Source: JBCBST01 sp039819115 (GTDB lineage Bacteria; Bacteroidota; Rhodothermia; Balneolales; Balneolaceae). Taken from it: a stretch of 29,150 nucleotides of DNA. The stretch is from assembly GCA_039819115.1 (NCBI GenBank), contig JBCBST010000032.1, positions 1-29,150 on the forward strand, written 5' to 3'. Positions 10,001 to 19,082 of the stretch are shown piece after piece. The stretch's first letter is position 1; the number at the start of each line of letters is the position of its first letter. Position numbers and translations under genes: made by a program. Under the pieces are notes generated by a model. It ran no database searches, was not told the origin of the DNA, and saw only the letters and a program-made list of their open reading frames with translations.

Positions 10001-11115
10001 CCTTTATAAACCCGGATTCGTGGATCCGACATACGCGAGCTACCGCCACCTATGCTACCATCATTCTCACGATAAAACCCGAAGTACGGTAAGGTTTCGA
10101 CTACGAGTGTTTTACCTTCTTCATAATCCATAAAGAACAGATCCACATCCTCGTCACCTTCAGCCAGTAACTGATCGTAGGTCTGGTTTGATTGAGAAGG
10201 AAGAGCAGGCTCCACAACTTTTACTGTATCAGAATACAGCATAAACGTACGTACAACGCCATCGGTTGGAATCACAAACAGCGGGTCTAATGAGTTGATC
10301 ACCAGGTTATCGTACGGGTAGTTGGGTTCTGCTTTATCTTTGAATGCATCCAGTGGCACCTGGTACGCGGTCATGTTATAGGTACCTACGTTACCGTCTT
10401 CATTAAATACCCACAGGTAGAAACGACCGGTGATCTGACGGCCGGTTTCCGCATCGATTGGCGACGTCCAGCCGGTAAGGCGGAAAAGCCCTGCTCCACC
10501 CCGACCATCGGTATCACGGCCCAGGATATCGCCTCTTATCTGCTCATTGCCGGAAATACCGAGAAAATCTTCCTGAACCGTGGTGTCTAGATCTGATTCA
10601 TGAAAAAGGCGCATGCTCACCGACATTTCAGAACCATCGGCATTGGTTCCATGCAGACCGGCAAAATAGTACATCATCGTGGTATCGACGGTAAACTCGT
10701 ACACATCCACATCATCTGGCGCACTGAACTCACCCGTTACCAAACGTCCGGTATATTCATTATTAACTACGCCGGAAAGAGCCAGAACATCATCAATGTT
10801 ATCAGCTACATCAAAAAAATTATTGTCTTCCTGCTCAGCCCGACCCACATAAGGTGAGTTGATATCCACGAACCCATTCATTTGCTTAAAGAAACGGGTA
10901 AGGTTTCGATCATTTCCGATGGCGGTATGCAGCGCATGCTCATCGGCCGCTTTTTGGAGCAACGCTGGGTTGTTTCCGAATTTGTCCACTACTTCTTCGT
11001 AGTTGGAACCGTACAGATTATACAACTGACTATCGAATGGTTTGACCTGTGCCTCAAGGTTGGCACTCATCAAAAACGCGAAAGCAAGCAGTAGAACAGT
11101 AGCTTTTGTTTTCAT
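7012..11115 (-). CDS. Giant T9SS-secreted repeat protein with PPC-like domains
   Basis: 1367-aa secreted protein with a signal peptide (MKTKATVLLLAFAFLMSANLEAQ split at about residue 22) and an 80-residue type A T9SS sorting domain at the end (NYPNPFNPTT at 1288-1297, terminal KKLMLIK). Between them are about six to seven beta-sandwich repeats of the bacterial pre-peptidase C-terminal (PPC) type. Each opens with an E-P-N-D/N or E-P-D-N motif, then T/S-x-A-D/E-A, and has a D-V/L-D-x-Y/F core; examples start with EPNDQ, EPDNT, EPNDS, EPDNS, ESNDT and EPNNT. No peptidase or other catalytic domain is visible. It is likely a cell-surface or extracellular binding or structural protein exported through the PorV-type machinery encoded next to it. 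The gene is 25 bases after the PorV-like gene and is followed by a terminator. Confidence 0.85.
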   Translation of the reverse strand: MKTKATVLLLAFAFLMSANLEAQVKPFDSQLYNLYGSNYEEVVDKFGNNPALLQKAADEHALHTAIGNDRNLTRFFKQMNGFVDINSPYVGRAEQEDNNFFDVADNIDDVLALSGVVNNEYTGRLVTGEFSAPDDVDVYEFTVDTTMMYYFAGLHGTNADGSEMSVSMRLFHESDLDTTVQEDFLGISGNEQIRGDILGRDTDGRGGAGLFRLTGWTSPIDAETGRQITGRFYLWVFNEDGNVGTYNMTAYQVPLDAFKDKAEPNYPYDNLVINSLDPLFVIPTDGVVRTFMLYSDTVKVVEPALPSQSNQTYDQLLAEGDEDVDLFFMDYEEGKTLVVETLPYFGFYRENDGSIGGGSSRMSDPRIRVYKGDGIQFANRIAEDDDGARERMDGPNNIHSRIVLSPEDFAASGITTDESLVLWVAAWASQERVRTDDDPNNDVRNVDNRDPGRMMYDLYAYQYDADNPDEVEPNDQVSQATVIAARADTVANGAFASGSDVDMFRVFLHEHRMYSLFSADVSLGAAVNIEIFHETEAAAFDGTTDLSNDILAANSIPVQTNGNNFQINGFVPEESGAYIIRLSSSAAGSYQLGVIDKGEIYGGRISNEPDNTLADATTQDPLQIGAGAAALTSMIFPANDVDHYYFNTDQDFTITLRGTQDDLVRDFSGTLTLLDGALSELASSSNGVLSFSPSGATDFVVRVEAGNAGDVGFYVISGGEPFEEDEPNDSFANATPIVLGELYEAALTAGDTDYFSVVLKKGSLYSFRGVDNNTGSELAVEFYDQVDGTTLLDDSGWPDNYDGNFKIANIIPQETRTYYLRISGNAGDYKILSRENDQFFALESKHEPDNSIAEAAARGSYVMDGVDRMFVQFNADSARFFGDLDYFELDVKAGMRVVAETKPVAGTTASSGDPDLWNQDNDTRLRLFDSEGALVDDNDDDDGGNGWYSKIEYTAGADAKLYLQVANSRGEGGGDDRSMRRGDYILNVAASFEETESNDTFADAVNNPLADGGFVNATFATDADVDMYALSLEAGNIYHIRTTKEEGDDASIGAELYADGATTTNLLADGSSFNTRYSGSNIKINFIPETSGTYFLQLNAPAASVDRPYRVYMKSNEIAPLSSSWEPNNTIAEAAARGDHPSDGLFYEYMLYDATVEGFHDDLDYYQVTAEAGDTLIGEGAPFDGELWPRDFDSYMYLYDAQGTELAANDDGGFDWHSRIEYVVPADGTYYFLVVGQDAYVPPRNDDSNRIRDPARGEYTFSITRLNGNVINSNEEEVLVQEYRLDQNYPNPFNPTTNIRYAIANQGTVTLEVFNILGQKVATLVNQRQSAGTYTVQFDARSLASGMYVYRLTSGDYVQTKKLMLIK

Positions 11116-11140
11116 GATTTGGTTTGATTGGTGTTAGGTA

Positions 11141-12169
11141 TTAGAGGTTTATATTCATTGATATGCGATGCGCATTACCCAGGATGCCCCAATCTGAGAC
11201 CGAGTAATCGAAGGAAAACACCCGGGTTGGACTCATCTTGTATTGAATACCGGCCCCATAGGTAAGTCCGTTAATCTGATCCCGTTCAAAGAGATTTTGA
11301 TAGCCCGCCCGGATAAATACCAGCTTACGTAAGCCCAGTTCTGCACCCAGGTTCATGCTCTCTGTAGATCCGGTTGGATGCATCAGGTCGACAGCCGTTA
11401 TGAGTGATGCATCTTTGAACTCCACATCGTATGCCAGGCCAAAGCGAAAAATCTGGGGAAGAGGAAATCCATCCGTCACATATTCTACGGGAATATTGGT
11501 CACTCCCTGGTTCTCCAGGTCAGGATCAATCACTTCGATCAGGTTCCGGCCGCTCATACTCATTTCATCCCCAAAATTGGAGATGCTGGACCCCATCGTT
11601 AATCCCTTAATGGGTGTTTGATAGTGCACCCCCACATCAAAGCCGATACCGGTTGCGCTCTCGCTCCATATCCGTTGATTGATGTATTTGGCGGTAACCC
11701 CAAAAGAGAACGTGTCGATAAGGCGGGACGCAAACGAGATGTTAACCGCAAGATCGCGAGCATCATATTGTTCCCCGGTGCGCTCCCCACTGGAGAGCAC
11801 CACATCCTGATCGGGTACTCCCAGCGTGGTGAAACTGGCTGCCAGTACTGACTTTATGCCGGGTAATGGAATGGCCGCACTGGCGAAGTTAAACTGGGTA
11901 TTGGCCAGCCATTCGGTATTGCTGAACGAAATGGCCACCCCATCTACATAGGCTATTCCGGCGGGGTTCCAATACACCATATCCGGTGTTCCTTTCTGGG
12001 CAGCATAAGCCCCTCCCATAGCCTCGGCCCGTGCATTTACCCCAATCTCTAAAAAGGAAGCCGCAACCGTTCCTTTATTTGAAACATCACGAACAAAACT
12101 TAACTGCGCCATACCTGTGTTCGAAACCAGTATGCCGATTAACCCAAGGATGAATGCTGCTTTTTTCAT
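11141..12169 (-). CDS. PorV/PorQ-family outer-membrane barrel protein
   Basis: 342-aa outer-membrane beta-barrel of the PorV/PorQ (UPF0164-like) family. A signal peptide ends at about residue 21 (NTGMAQ). The mature start has the family signature: FLEIGVNARAEAMGGAYAA, then DMVYWNPAGIA. The rest is alternating amphipathic strands ending in SMNINL, typical of a barrel terminus. In T9SS, PorV shuttles cargo from the translocon to the attachment complex and PorQ is a related paralogue. Here the gene sits 7 bases after a putative T9SS cargo gene and 25 before another, so it probably acts as a locus-specific partner for these cargos rather than as the housekeeping copy. FadL-like transport is the alternative reading. 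Confidence 0.85.
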   Translation of the reverse strand: MKKAAFILGLIGILVSNTGMAQLSFVRDVSNKGTVAASFLEIGVNARAEAMGGAYAAQKGTPDMVYWNPAGIAYVDGVAISFSNTEWLANTQFNFASAAIPLPGIKSVLAASFTTLGVPDQDVVLSSGERTGEQYDARDLAVNISFASRLIDTFSFGVTAKYINQRIWSESATGIGFDVGVHYQTPIKGLTMGSSISNFGDEMSMSGRNLIEVIDPDLENQGVTNIPVEYVTDGFPLPQIFRFGLAYDVEFKDASLITAVDLMHPTGSTESMNLGAELGLRKLVFIRAGYQNLFERDQINGLTYGAGIQYKMSPTRVFSFDYSVSDWGILGNAHRISMNINL

Positions 12170-12176
12170 GGCTTAC

Positions 12177-15100
12177 TTACTTAATGAGTGCAAATCGACC
12201 TACCTTTTCACCAATACCAGGGGCGTCTACATGGTAGATGTACACCCCGTATGCAACGTCTAATCCATCGTTGCTTTTTAAATCCCATGGTTCAAAACTA
12301 TCGCTACCAGCTCCATCGTGATACAGGGTCTGAACCAGCCTCCCGCTGATGGTAAAAATCCGGATGGTGCATGTTTGGGGAAGTCTTCTGAACTCGATAC
12401 GACGTTCACCCCGCCCGGGCAGTTGAGTATTTCTTCGCTCGTTCACGCTCACCACGACATAAGGGTCAGGCGCTACATAAATTGAATCCAGCACCGAAGC
12501 GCTGATGTTTTCCTCGATAAAATTCCCGTTAACGGTAAACCGTACCGTATCGGCCCGGCTAAACGGTTTAGTGGTTTGAAAAACGAAACGGTCGCCGTTC
12601 TGAGGCATCTCCGATTCATACAGATCGTCTAAGCGGGTACGGTACTGATCCGGAGAGTCGTACCCGGTAAATGCCAGGCGTAAGGAATCAATGCTGGTCA
12701 GTGAGTCAATGACGGTCGAAAACCAGGGGTCAATCAGATTAAGAAGGCTATCCAATTCCTGTCGGGGCACATCAGCTCCGAAAGGACGGCTTTCGAGATT
12801 TCGGACTTCATAAAAGGCGAGGGAATCGTACAGGGCATTCAAATCGCCGGATATATCACCTATTTCCTGCTGCCCCTGTTCCGAAAGGTTAAACTGGAAT
12901 CCCCAGGATGTACCCGCATAGACAATCCCGAATCGGGATAGCACCCGGTTAAACTTTACTTCCACCCGATCCCCCGGTGACAACGTGCCCAATGAATCGT
13001 CCTGGGGAAGCCCATTAGCCTGATTTTCAATCAGGGATACGGGTACCCGGGCGGGCATATTCGGATCGGTAATATCCCACAACGACATCCGGATGGGGAT
13101 GCGGTTTACCGCCTGTAATGCCTGGGACGTATCCTGAAATTCATCAGACACCCGTATTTCATAATCACGGGGCACATTGTTTAAGCCTCCCTGGTCTTCA
13201 CCAATAACGGAAACCGACATCGCAGGTCGGCCACCACGTGCGGTGTTAAACACCCAGTTTGCAGAAGCAGGCTGGGGTTTCAATGGGTTCGATATCTCGA
13301 ATTTCATCCCGTCGTAGGTACGGGCATTCAGTAATGGAGTGTCGAATATGGCACTACCACGGGTATCAGGATCACTTACAATGAGGGTGTCGCCTGTGGT
13401 CCTGTTCCTGAACACGAACCCGGTGGTATTTCCATATTGAAACAGGGTGGAATCCAGACTGGAGTAGGTATTATCGTCGGTAAAGGAGAACTCATATTCG
13501 TAATTGCGGGCATTTGCTGAATCGGGAATCAAAAACCGGACATCTACATCAGCTGTGGTGTTCCCACTGATATATTGAGGAGCTTCTTCCACGATGTTTG
13601 GCTCGACATATCCCCCGGCAGGCTCCTGAGGAATCACAACAGCCGCATTACGGTCTACATTTACCGGGCGTTCAAAAGCGTCCACTTCTATGATCTTGGA
13701 ACTCTCGGTGGGAGTGATGGATGCCAGATCGGCAAATTCTGATATCCCATCGGAAAAAAAGTTAGGGGCATAACCCTGGTCTACGGATACAACCGAGTAG
13801 TAATAGGCCCTTCCATTATCCACATTCTCGTCAATAAAGCTGTATTCCAGTCCGGAATCGGTGCCCATATCGTAGCTGATCCCAAATTCTCCAATAGGTA
13901 TGGGATGAGCGCCACTCAGACCGTTGGTTAAGTCAAATTGGGCCAATGGTTCCCAAAGCAAGGGGTTGCCAAACGCATCGGTAATGGTTTTGATATCGTT
14001 GAATTCGGGATCGGTACTTCGGTAAATCTTATACATCTCAAAGTCGAAGCCGTAAATAGGGTCACGGGAAAGCTCCGAACTTTCGTCCCATACCAGGGTC
14101 ACTTTTCCATCGCTTGGTACCGCTGTAAGGAACGGGCGTCGTGGAGGGCGGGCAAAGTTGTAATCCGCATTGTAGATATTCTGCATCGTACGCTTATTGC
14201 GAAGCATGTCATCAAAATCATTGCCACAGAAAAATGCGATGGAAAAACGCTGAGCGGTTCCTATAGGTATGGTTACGAAACCGGACGAGTAGGTGTAAAT
14301 GATATCATCCGTTTCGGTTGGAATGATGAACTGATTCTCCGGTACAGGCTGTATGTAATCGGCCCAAAACAGTTCATCATCATCCAGATCCCGATCAAAA
14401 TCAGAGGGCGTACGAATCACCATATTGGTTAACCCAATCTGATCGATCTCATCGTTATCGGTGAATTCAAAGTTTGATTCGCCCGGATCCGGGCGACCGT
14501 TTGCTTCGGTGCCATCCGGATCGGGACCGGGGTAATTTTCATTTTCCGGCCCGATTCCATCCGACCCCACATCGTCATTAATGGGTTCGATGGTTAAACT
14601 CCCATCACCATCCAGATCTTCACCTGCATCCAGGATGAAGTTGTTATTTAAATCTTCATTGTCGTACCGGCCGTTGTTGTTTACATCGGTCCATGGTGCC
14701 CAGTCCCCATCGTTATCTATACCGTCATCCCGGGCTTCGTCAGTTAATCCATCGGCATCGTTATCTATCCCATCATTGGCAATACCCGGGCTTTCCAAAA
14801 AGCCCACTCCCCCATAACCTACCCGAAATCCATTTCTGACCAGGTTCCGCGTATGCCATTGATATGTGATATCGTCCTGGGTATCAAAGAGCGCGTTATT
14901 ATCTGCTGTGGCTCCCCCGATATCATAATCAACCAACATCGCAATAATAGCCCTGGGGATATCTTTACGGCTGATGTTTTCGACATCAAAGGTGGTAACA
15001 AAGATATCTTCTGCCAGAATACTGGCCCATTGATACTGCCGGGCGGTTACTTCCAGCCCCATTCCACGTCTCCCTCCTTCAGTCCACGGTCGGGTATCCG

Positions 15101-16022
15101 GTTGCCCCGTTTCCGGATTGATGAACGGGAAATAGGGAAACTCATCATTATCCCGGTCGTCGGCTTTATAATAGGATTCCTGGTCGCCACGCACGAACGC
15201 TCCAAATGCCCCGTTCCATCTTCCGGCACGTACTCCCGGACGGTTATCACCGGGTTGACGGTCGTCACCCACATAACTTTGGGGAGGCCAGAACTCCGGC
15301 CAGGTTTCCGGCAGATTCGACTGGGAAGTATACTCGGCCCGGTTTTCAAGTTGTGTATCCAGTTCCCCGTTATTGTTCAGATCTTCTCCGGGATCCAGCT
15401 CTCCATTTCCGTTTGCATCTTCATTTAACCCGCCCACAAAATAGAATCCGGCATCCTGTAATCGTTGACGATCGTTGGCATTATCATTTAACCGGTTTGG
15501 CGACTCCTGATTCCCGAACATATTGTAGTATCCCGGGACGGGGGTAAACTGGTACTTATGCGTATTGGTTTGATCTCCTCCTGAGCGGTTATAACTTTCT
15601 GATATAATAACCTGTTGAGTTCCCAGATCGGTGTTGACTTCCCCCGCAACAATGAAACTCATGGTATGGCCATATTCCACGCCGGAACCCTTAGGCCAGG
15701 TGATACGACTGGGATTCACGAAACTTCCCCAGTATCCAGCTGAGATATTGACGTTGGTGATGTAGGGTACCTGGATCAAATTTCCCGTTTGCAGCCCACC
15801 CCGAATAAAGTTCTGAAGGGAAAGATTGGATGCCTGCGATGTTGACTTGGATTTTACATCACGCTCCTGATAACGCCGGATTTGTTTTTCCACGGATTGC
15901 TGAACCTTTCTGGCTTTCTTTTCTTCGGAGCTTTTTTCTTTTGTCTGCGCAGCTAAGCCCACCGGAACCAAAATCAGGAGTAGTAAAAGGAGCAGAGAGT
16001 GATAGTTCGAAGGATGCTTCAT
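12177..16022 (-). CDS. Large secreted protein with calcium-site repeats and sorting-like C-terminus
   Basis: 1281-aa protein with a long hydrophobic signal peptide (to about residue 25) and a charged Lys/Glu-rich segment after it (28-60). Two regions are rich in Asp/Asn/Gly loops like thrombospondin type 3, dockerin or EF-hand calcium sites: about 200-222 (DANGNGELDPGEDLNNNGELD) and about 410-490 (repeated GIDNDGD and DVNNNGRYDNEDLNNN patterns). A fibronectin-III-like segment follows near 625-700 (KVTLVWDESSE, MYKIYRSTDPEF). The last ~85 residues (IRIFTISGRLVQTL ... YGVYIYHVDAPG ... GRFALIK) look like a T9SS/FlgD-Ig-type sorting domain but lack the NYPNPFNP opening. No enzyme motif is seen. 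It starts one base after the TonB receptor stop, so it is probably that receptor's surface partner, in the position a SusD lipoprotein would take. Confidence 0.8.
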   Translation of the reverse strand: MKHPSNYHSLLLLLLLILVPVGLAAQTKEKSSEEKKARKVQQSVEKQIRRYQERDVKSKSTSQASNLSLQNFIRGGLQTGNLIQVPYITNVNISAGYWGSFVNPSRITWPKGSGVEYGHTMSFIVAGEVNTDLGTQQVIISESYNRSGGDQTNTHKYQFTPVPGYYNMFGNQESPNRLNDNANDRQRLQDAGFYFVGGLNEDANGNGELDPGEDLNNNGELDTQLENRAEYTSQSNLPETWPEFWPPQSYVGDDRQPGDNRPGVRAGRWNGAFGAFVRGDQESYYKADDRDNDEFPYFPFINPETGQPDTRPWTEGGRRGMGLEVTARQYQWASILAEDIFVTTFDVENISRKDIPRAIIAMLVDYDIGGATADNNALFDTQDDITYQWHTRNLVRNGFRVGYGGVGFLESPGIANDGIDNDADGLTDEARDDGIDNDGDWAPWTDVNNNGRYDNEDLNNNFILDAGEDLDGDGSLTIEPINDDVGSDGIGPENENYPGPDPDGTEANGRPDPGESNFEFTDNDEIDQIGLTNMVIRTPSDFDRDLDDDELFWADYIQPVPENQFIIPTETDDIIYTYSSGFVTIPIGTAQRFSIAFFCGNDFDDMLRNKRTMQNIYNADYNFARPPRRPFLTAVPSDGKVTLVWDESSELSRDPIYGFDFEMYKIYRSTDPEFNDIKTITDAFGNPLLWEPLAQFDLTNGLSGAHPIPIGEFGISYDMGTDSGLEYSFIDENVDNGRAYYYSVVSVDQGYAPNFFSDGISEFADLASITPTESSKIIEVDAFERPVNVDRNAAVVIPQEPAGGYVEPNIVEEAPQYISGNTTADVDVRFLIPDSANARNYEYEFSFTDDNTYSSLDSTLFQYGNTTGFVFRNRTTGDTLIVSDPDTRGSAIFDTPLLNARTYDGMKFEISNPLKPQPASANWVFNTARGGRPAMSVSVIGEDQGGLNNVPRDYEIRVSDEFQDTSQALQAVNRIPIRMSLWDITDPNMPARVPVSLIENQANGLPQDDSLGTLSPGDRVEVKFNRVLSRFGIVYAGTSWGFQFNLSEQGQQEIGDISGDLNALYDSLAFYEVRNLESRPFGADVPRQELDSLLNLIDPWFSTVIDSLTSIDSLRLAFTGYDSPDQYRTRLDDLYESEMPQNGDRFVFQTTKPFSRADTVRFTVNGNFIEENISASVLDSIYVAPDPYVVVSVNERRNTQLPGRGERRIEFRRLPQTCTIRIFTISGRLVQTLYHDGAGSDSFEPWDLKSNDGLDVAYGVYIYHVDAPGIGEKVGRFALIK

Positions 16023-16023
16023 C

Positions 16024-18948
16024 TTAGAAATTCAACTGGATTGAGAACAAAATTTCGCGGGGAGTGGAGAACCAGGTTGGTCTCATATTGTCTTCGGCGT
16101 CGGTAAAAAGCCCGACGGCTTCATTGCGCTGGCTTCGAAGATTCTGTACATCGGGGATCCGCACAATCTGATCGGCCTGCCCGGAGATGGAATTCACCGT
16201 TCGCTGATTCAGGTAGTTAAACACGTTGTTCACCTGCACCCGAAACGTGAGGTCGGAAGTATTTAACCGGAACTGCTTCTCGGCCGAAACATCAAAAGTG
16301 ATGAGAGTGGGCTTCAGCTCCGAGTTATCAAGAAAGTTCTCCGGAAAGTTTTGATTCTTTTCTTCGTCAATAAAAGAAGGAGTAAAGGGCTGCCCGGTAG
16401 CCAATTGGTGAATCAGACTCACGTTCCAGTCGCCCGGTTTCCCAAACACGAGATACGCGTTTGCTGTTAATGGCTGATCCCAGTCCAGCGGAATGATATT
16501 CCGGTCTACCACCACACTGGGGCCCTGACCAGAAAGACCGGGCACCAAGGCATCGGCAATGGCTCCCGGGTCGGAAGAACTGCTTTGGGCATCCTGGTAG
16601 GTTACGTCTAACCCTGCCGCGTTTAACCAGCCTTTGGGATTCGCAAATAGAGAGATCGTACCGCCGCGTACAATACCATAATCCCGGTTTACGGTTTGGG
16701 TGTATTGGGCTCCGTCGCTGGTAGCCAGAATTTGTAACCCAAGAAGATTCCGAATGTTTTTATAGAACAGGTTTACATCAATTCCCATAAAACTGGAAAT
16801 CTCATGCTGTAGCCCCATCTCATACTTTACGGTACGCTCCGGATCTAAATCCGGGTTTCCGATCGTTCGGTTTTCAATTTGAAGGCGGGTTGTATTTTCA
16901 TCAATCGGGTTTTGAAACAGCTGACTGTATGCTGGCATTTGGGTGAAATGCCCATAAGCTACCCGGAAAGCCCCCCGCTCGGATATAGGAAAAGAAATTC
17001 CCACACGAGGACTCAGGTACGATTTTGGAGCTGCATCACCTAAGTTTTCGTTGGCCCCCAAGGTCTCGGTAGAGGCCTGGGTGTTTTGGATGAATTCGCC
17101 ATTTGTATCGTAATACTCATACCGAAGCCCCACTTTAACCACCAGATTTGAGCTCAATTCCAGTTTATCCTGTACAAAAGCAGCAAACTCGATGGGTGTT
17201 TGTTCAAACCGGGTGCTTTCCCCGATTAACTCATTCCGAATTCTCCGTTGCAGCACCGAATCCTGAAAAGCCTGTACTTCCTGCAAATACAAATCGAAGA
17301 ATGGATTGGTACCACCCGGAGGACGTACCTGAGCAGCCTCCCGGAGGTTATCCGGGAAACGGCTATCAAAAAAGGCCAACGATTCGTTGATGGTGATAAA
17401 TGTATTACTCCTGAACTGAAACCCTGCTTTTATCTCATTATTAAAATTGACCTGCCAGCTGGCATCACCCGAAAAAATCCACTGATCTTCCTCAAACCGT
17501 GTTCTTCCATTCTCTGTGCCCCCTAAGAAAAACCCGGTAACCGGATCAGAAAAGGAAACAAACTGGTATCCCGGATCATTAATATCGTCGAATGCCGCAC
17601 TCTCTCTTCTTAATAGCTTGTATGAACCACGCAGGTTGAGAACCGCATTGTTGCTCAGGGTTTGTTTATAGGTCAGAATGCTCGTCCATGCATACGCATC
17701 GTTCACGATGCGTCCATCCGGGGCAAATCGCTTGGAATCGTTATATCCCTGAGACTCCGAAAGGTTATATATCGTGTTAAGTGAAAGCTTCGTTCTTGGG
17801 GAGGGACGGAATACAAACTTTGGATTTATCGTAAACGCCTGGTTGTATTCCATATCCACGATACGGCCATCGCCACTGCCAAACGTGAGGGTATCGCCCG
17901 TGCTGGTTAAAATAACCTCTCCACCCGGGGTGCGGGCTGTATCCAGGGGTATACGGGTATTATCATCGATGGTAAACTGGTCGATGTACCAATCGCGATA
18001 GTTGGCGAGCGCAAATCCATCATCCGGAGTGAACCTGCGCTCACCTTTTAAATGACCCACACGATCTTCGAACCGGGAGGTCAGAAAAAAACCGAGGGTT
18101 TCTTTATCCCTGGATAGTGGGCCGGAAAGGGTCAGCGAAACATCATTCGTTTGTAAAGGATTAAATACATCCCCATCTATAAACGTGTTATCCAGACCTT
18201 CATAAAAACCCCCGCTACGTACCAACAAAGTACCATCCAATCGTTTAGAGGGCTCGCGGGTGGTCACATTTACTACTCCCGATTGTGCTCCTCCCATTTC
18301 GGCGTCGAAGGTACCCGTGAGTACCTGAAGTTCCTGTACCGACTGTACTTCCAGATCTATGGTATTTCCTCCACCCTGAGAAAACACATCCTGTACCGGG
18401 ATTCCATCCACCACATACGCCACTTCCCGGGTCCTCCCTCCCCTGAAGCTTAACCCCCCACCTGATGTAGTCACCACTCCGGGCTGAAACCTCACCACAT
18501 CCTGAACTTCCAATACCGGTAAATCTTCAATGGTCTCCTTAGATACGAAAGAAACGGTCGAGGTCTGGTCTTTCTTAACAATAGGCGGAGCCGCGGTAAC
18601 GGTAATCTCTTCTCCCATGACCACTTCTTCCTGCATCTCAGCATTTACCGATGAGGTCCTTCCGCTGTTTACCTGTACGTTTTGAGTCTTAATGGTCGCA
18701 AATCCTATGTAGGAAAACTGGACATCATAAGAGCCTGGTTCTATGCTGATGATGCTGAACTGCCCATTTACATCGGTAAGAGCGCCTTTCTGAGTACCGG
18801 ATAAAACAACGGTTACACCTGCTAATGGTTCGCCGGTTTGTTTTTCCGTAACTATACCGCTGATTTTGCCGGTCTGTGCTTCCAGGCAGGGAGACAAAAT
18901 CCCAAGAACAACACACAACACAGCAACCAACCTAGAGAAAAAGATCAT
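16024..18948 (-). CDS. TonB-dependent outer-membrane receptor
   Basis: 974-aa TonB-dependent receptor. After the signal peptide (about 1-24) comes a carboxypeptidase-regulatory-like domain (about 26-108: GKISGIVTEKQTGEPLAGV, then GQFSI, FSYIGF), a plug domain (about 125-235: LPVLEVQDVVRFQPGVV, FRGGRTREVAYVVDGIP, GAQSGVVNV) and a beta-barrel with terminal aromatic Phe (FSIQLNF). The ATG at 18948 is preferred over one eight codons upstream because it begins a clean signal peptide and has a GAGGTG sequence just before it, though at short spacing. It imports a ligand using proton-motive energy. The ligand is not readable from sequence; the downstream phosphoesterases point to phosphorus-containing organics. 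No SusD homologue is present. It heads the minus-strand operon and faces the XRE-cupin regulator. Confidence 0.93.
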   Translation of the reverse strand: MIFFSRLVAVLCVVLGILSPCLEAQTGKISGIVTEKQTGEPLAGVTVVLSGTQKGALTDVNGQFSIISIEPGSYDVQFSYIGFATIKTQNVQVNSGRTSSVNAEMQEEVVMGEEITVTAAPPIVKKDQTSTVSFVSKETIEDLPVLEVQDVVRFQPGVVTTSGGGLSFRGGRTREVAYVVDGIPVQDVFSQGGGNTIDLEVQSVQELQVLTGTFDAEMGGAQSGVVNVTTREPSKRLDGTLLVRSGGFYEGLDNTFIDGDVFNPLQTNDVSLTLSGPLSRDKETLGFFLTSRFEDRVGHLKGERRFTPDDGFALANYRDWYIDQFTIDDNTRIPLDTARTPGGEVILTSTGDTLTFGSGDGRIVDMEYNQAFTINPKFVFRPSPRTKLSLNTIYNLSESQGYNDSKRFAPDGRIVNDAYAWTSILTYKQTLSNNAVLNLRGSYKLLRRESAAFDDINDPGYQFVSFSDPVTGFFLGGTENGRTRFEEDQWIFSGDASWQVNFNNEIKAGFQFRSNTFITINESLAFFDSRFPDNLREAAQVRPPGGTNPFFDLYLQEVQAFQDSVLQRRIRNELIGESTRFEQTPIEFAAFVQDKLELSSNLVVKVGLRYEYYDTNGEFIQNTQASTETLGANENLGDAAPKSYLSPRVGISFPISERGAFRVAYGHFTQMPAYSQLFQNPIDENTTRLQIENRTIGNPDLDPERTVKYEMGLQHEISSFMGIDVNLFYKNIRNLLGLQILATSDGAQYTQTVNRDYGIVRGGTISLFANPKGWLNAAGLDVTYQDAQSSSSDPGAIADALVPGLSGQGPSVVVDRNIIPLDWDQPLTANAYLVFGKPGDWNVSLIHQLATGQPFTPSFIDEEKNQNFPENFLDNSELKPTLITFDVSAEKQFRLNTSDLTFRVQVNNVFNYLNQRTVNSISGQADQIVRIPDVQNLRSQRNEAVGLFTDAEDNMRPTWFSTPREILFSIQLNF

Positions 18949-19035
18949 ATCACCTCGCGTTTTGAAACCCATAAGTCCACAGCCCCAAATTCTCTGAGTT
19001 GCATTAAGAGATGATTACGAGTGTGTTACCGAAAA

Positions 19036-19050
19036 ATAACTATTGGTAAA
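19036..19050. promoter_or_regulatory. Candidate operator, copy 1 (imperfect)
   Basis: ATAAC-TATTG-GTAAA, an imperfect copy of the 15-bp inverted repeat TTTAC-N5-GTAAA found twice downstream of the regulator gene. It lies in the 214-bp divergent region between the TonB receptor and the XRE-cupin gene. On the minus strand it overlaps a TATTTTTC sequence (19031-19038) that resembles the Bacteroidota -7 box TAnnTTTG. Binding there would block or steer the receptor operon promoter. Confidence 0.5.
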
Positions 19051-19082
19051 CTTTTTTAACTTATATGCAATTCAATACCTGC

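Noticed and set aside
3403..11115. The two near-identical sorting domains as a recombination or duplication site
   Set aside because: Similarity is the expected conservation of the T9SS type A signal (NYPNPFNP, LVNQR, SAGxxTVQFD), not evidence of recent exchange.
14853..15428. 191-aa plus-strand frame inside the 1281-aa gene
   Set aside because: It lies wholly antisense to a gene with signal peptide, calcium-type loops and sorting tail; no own promoter or family likeness.
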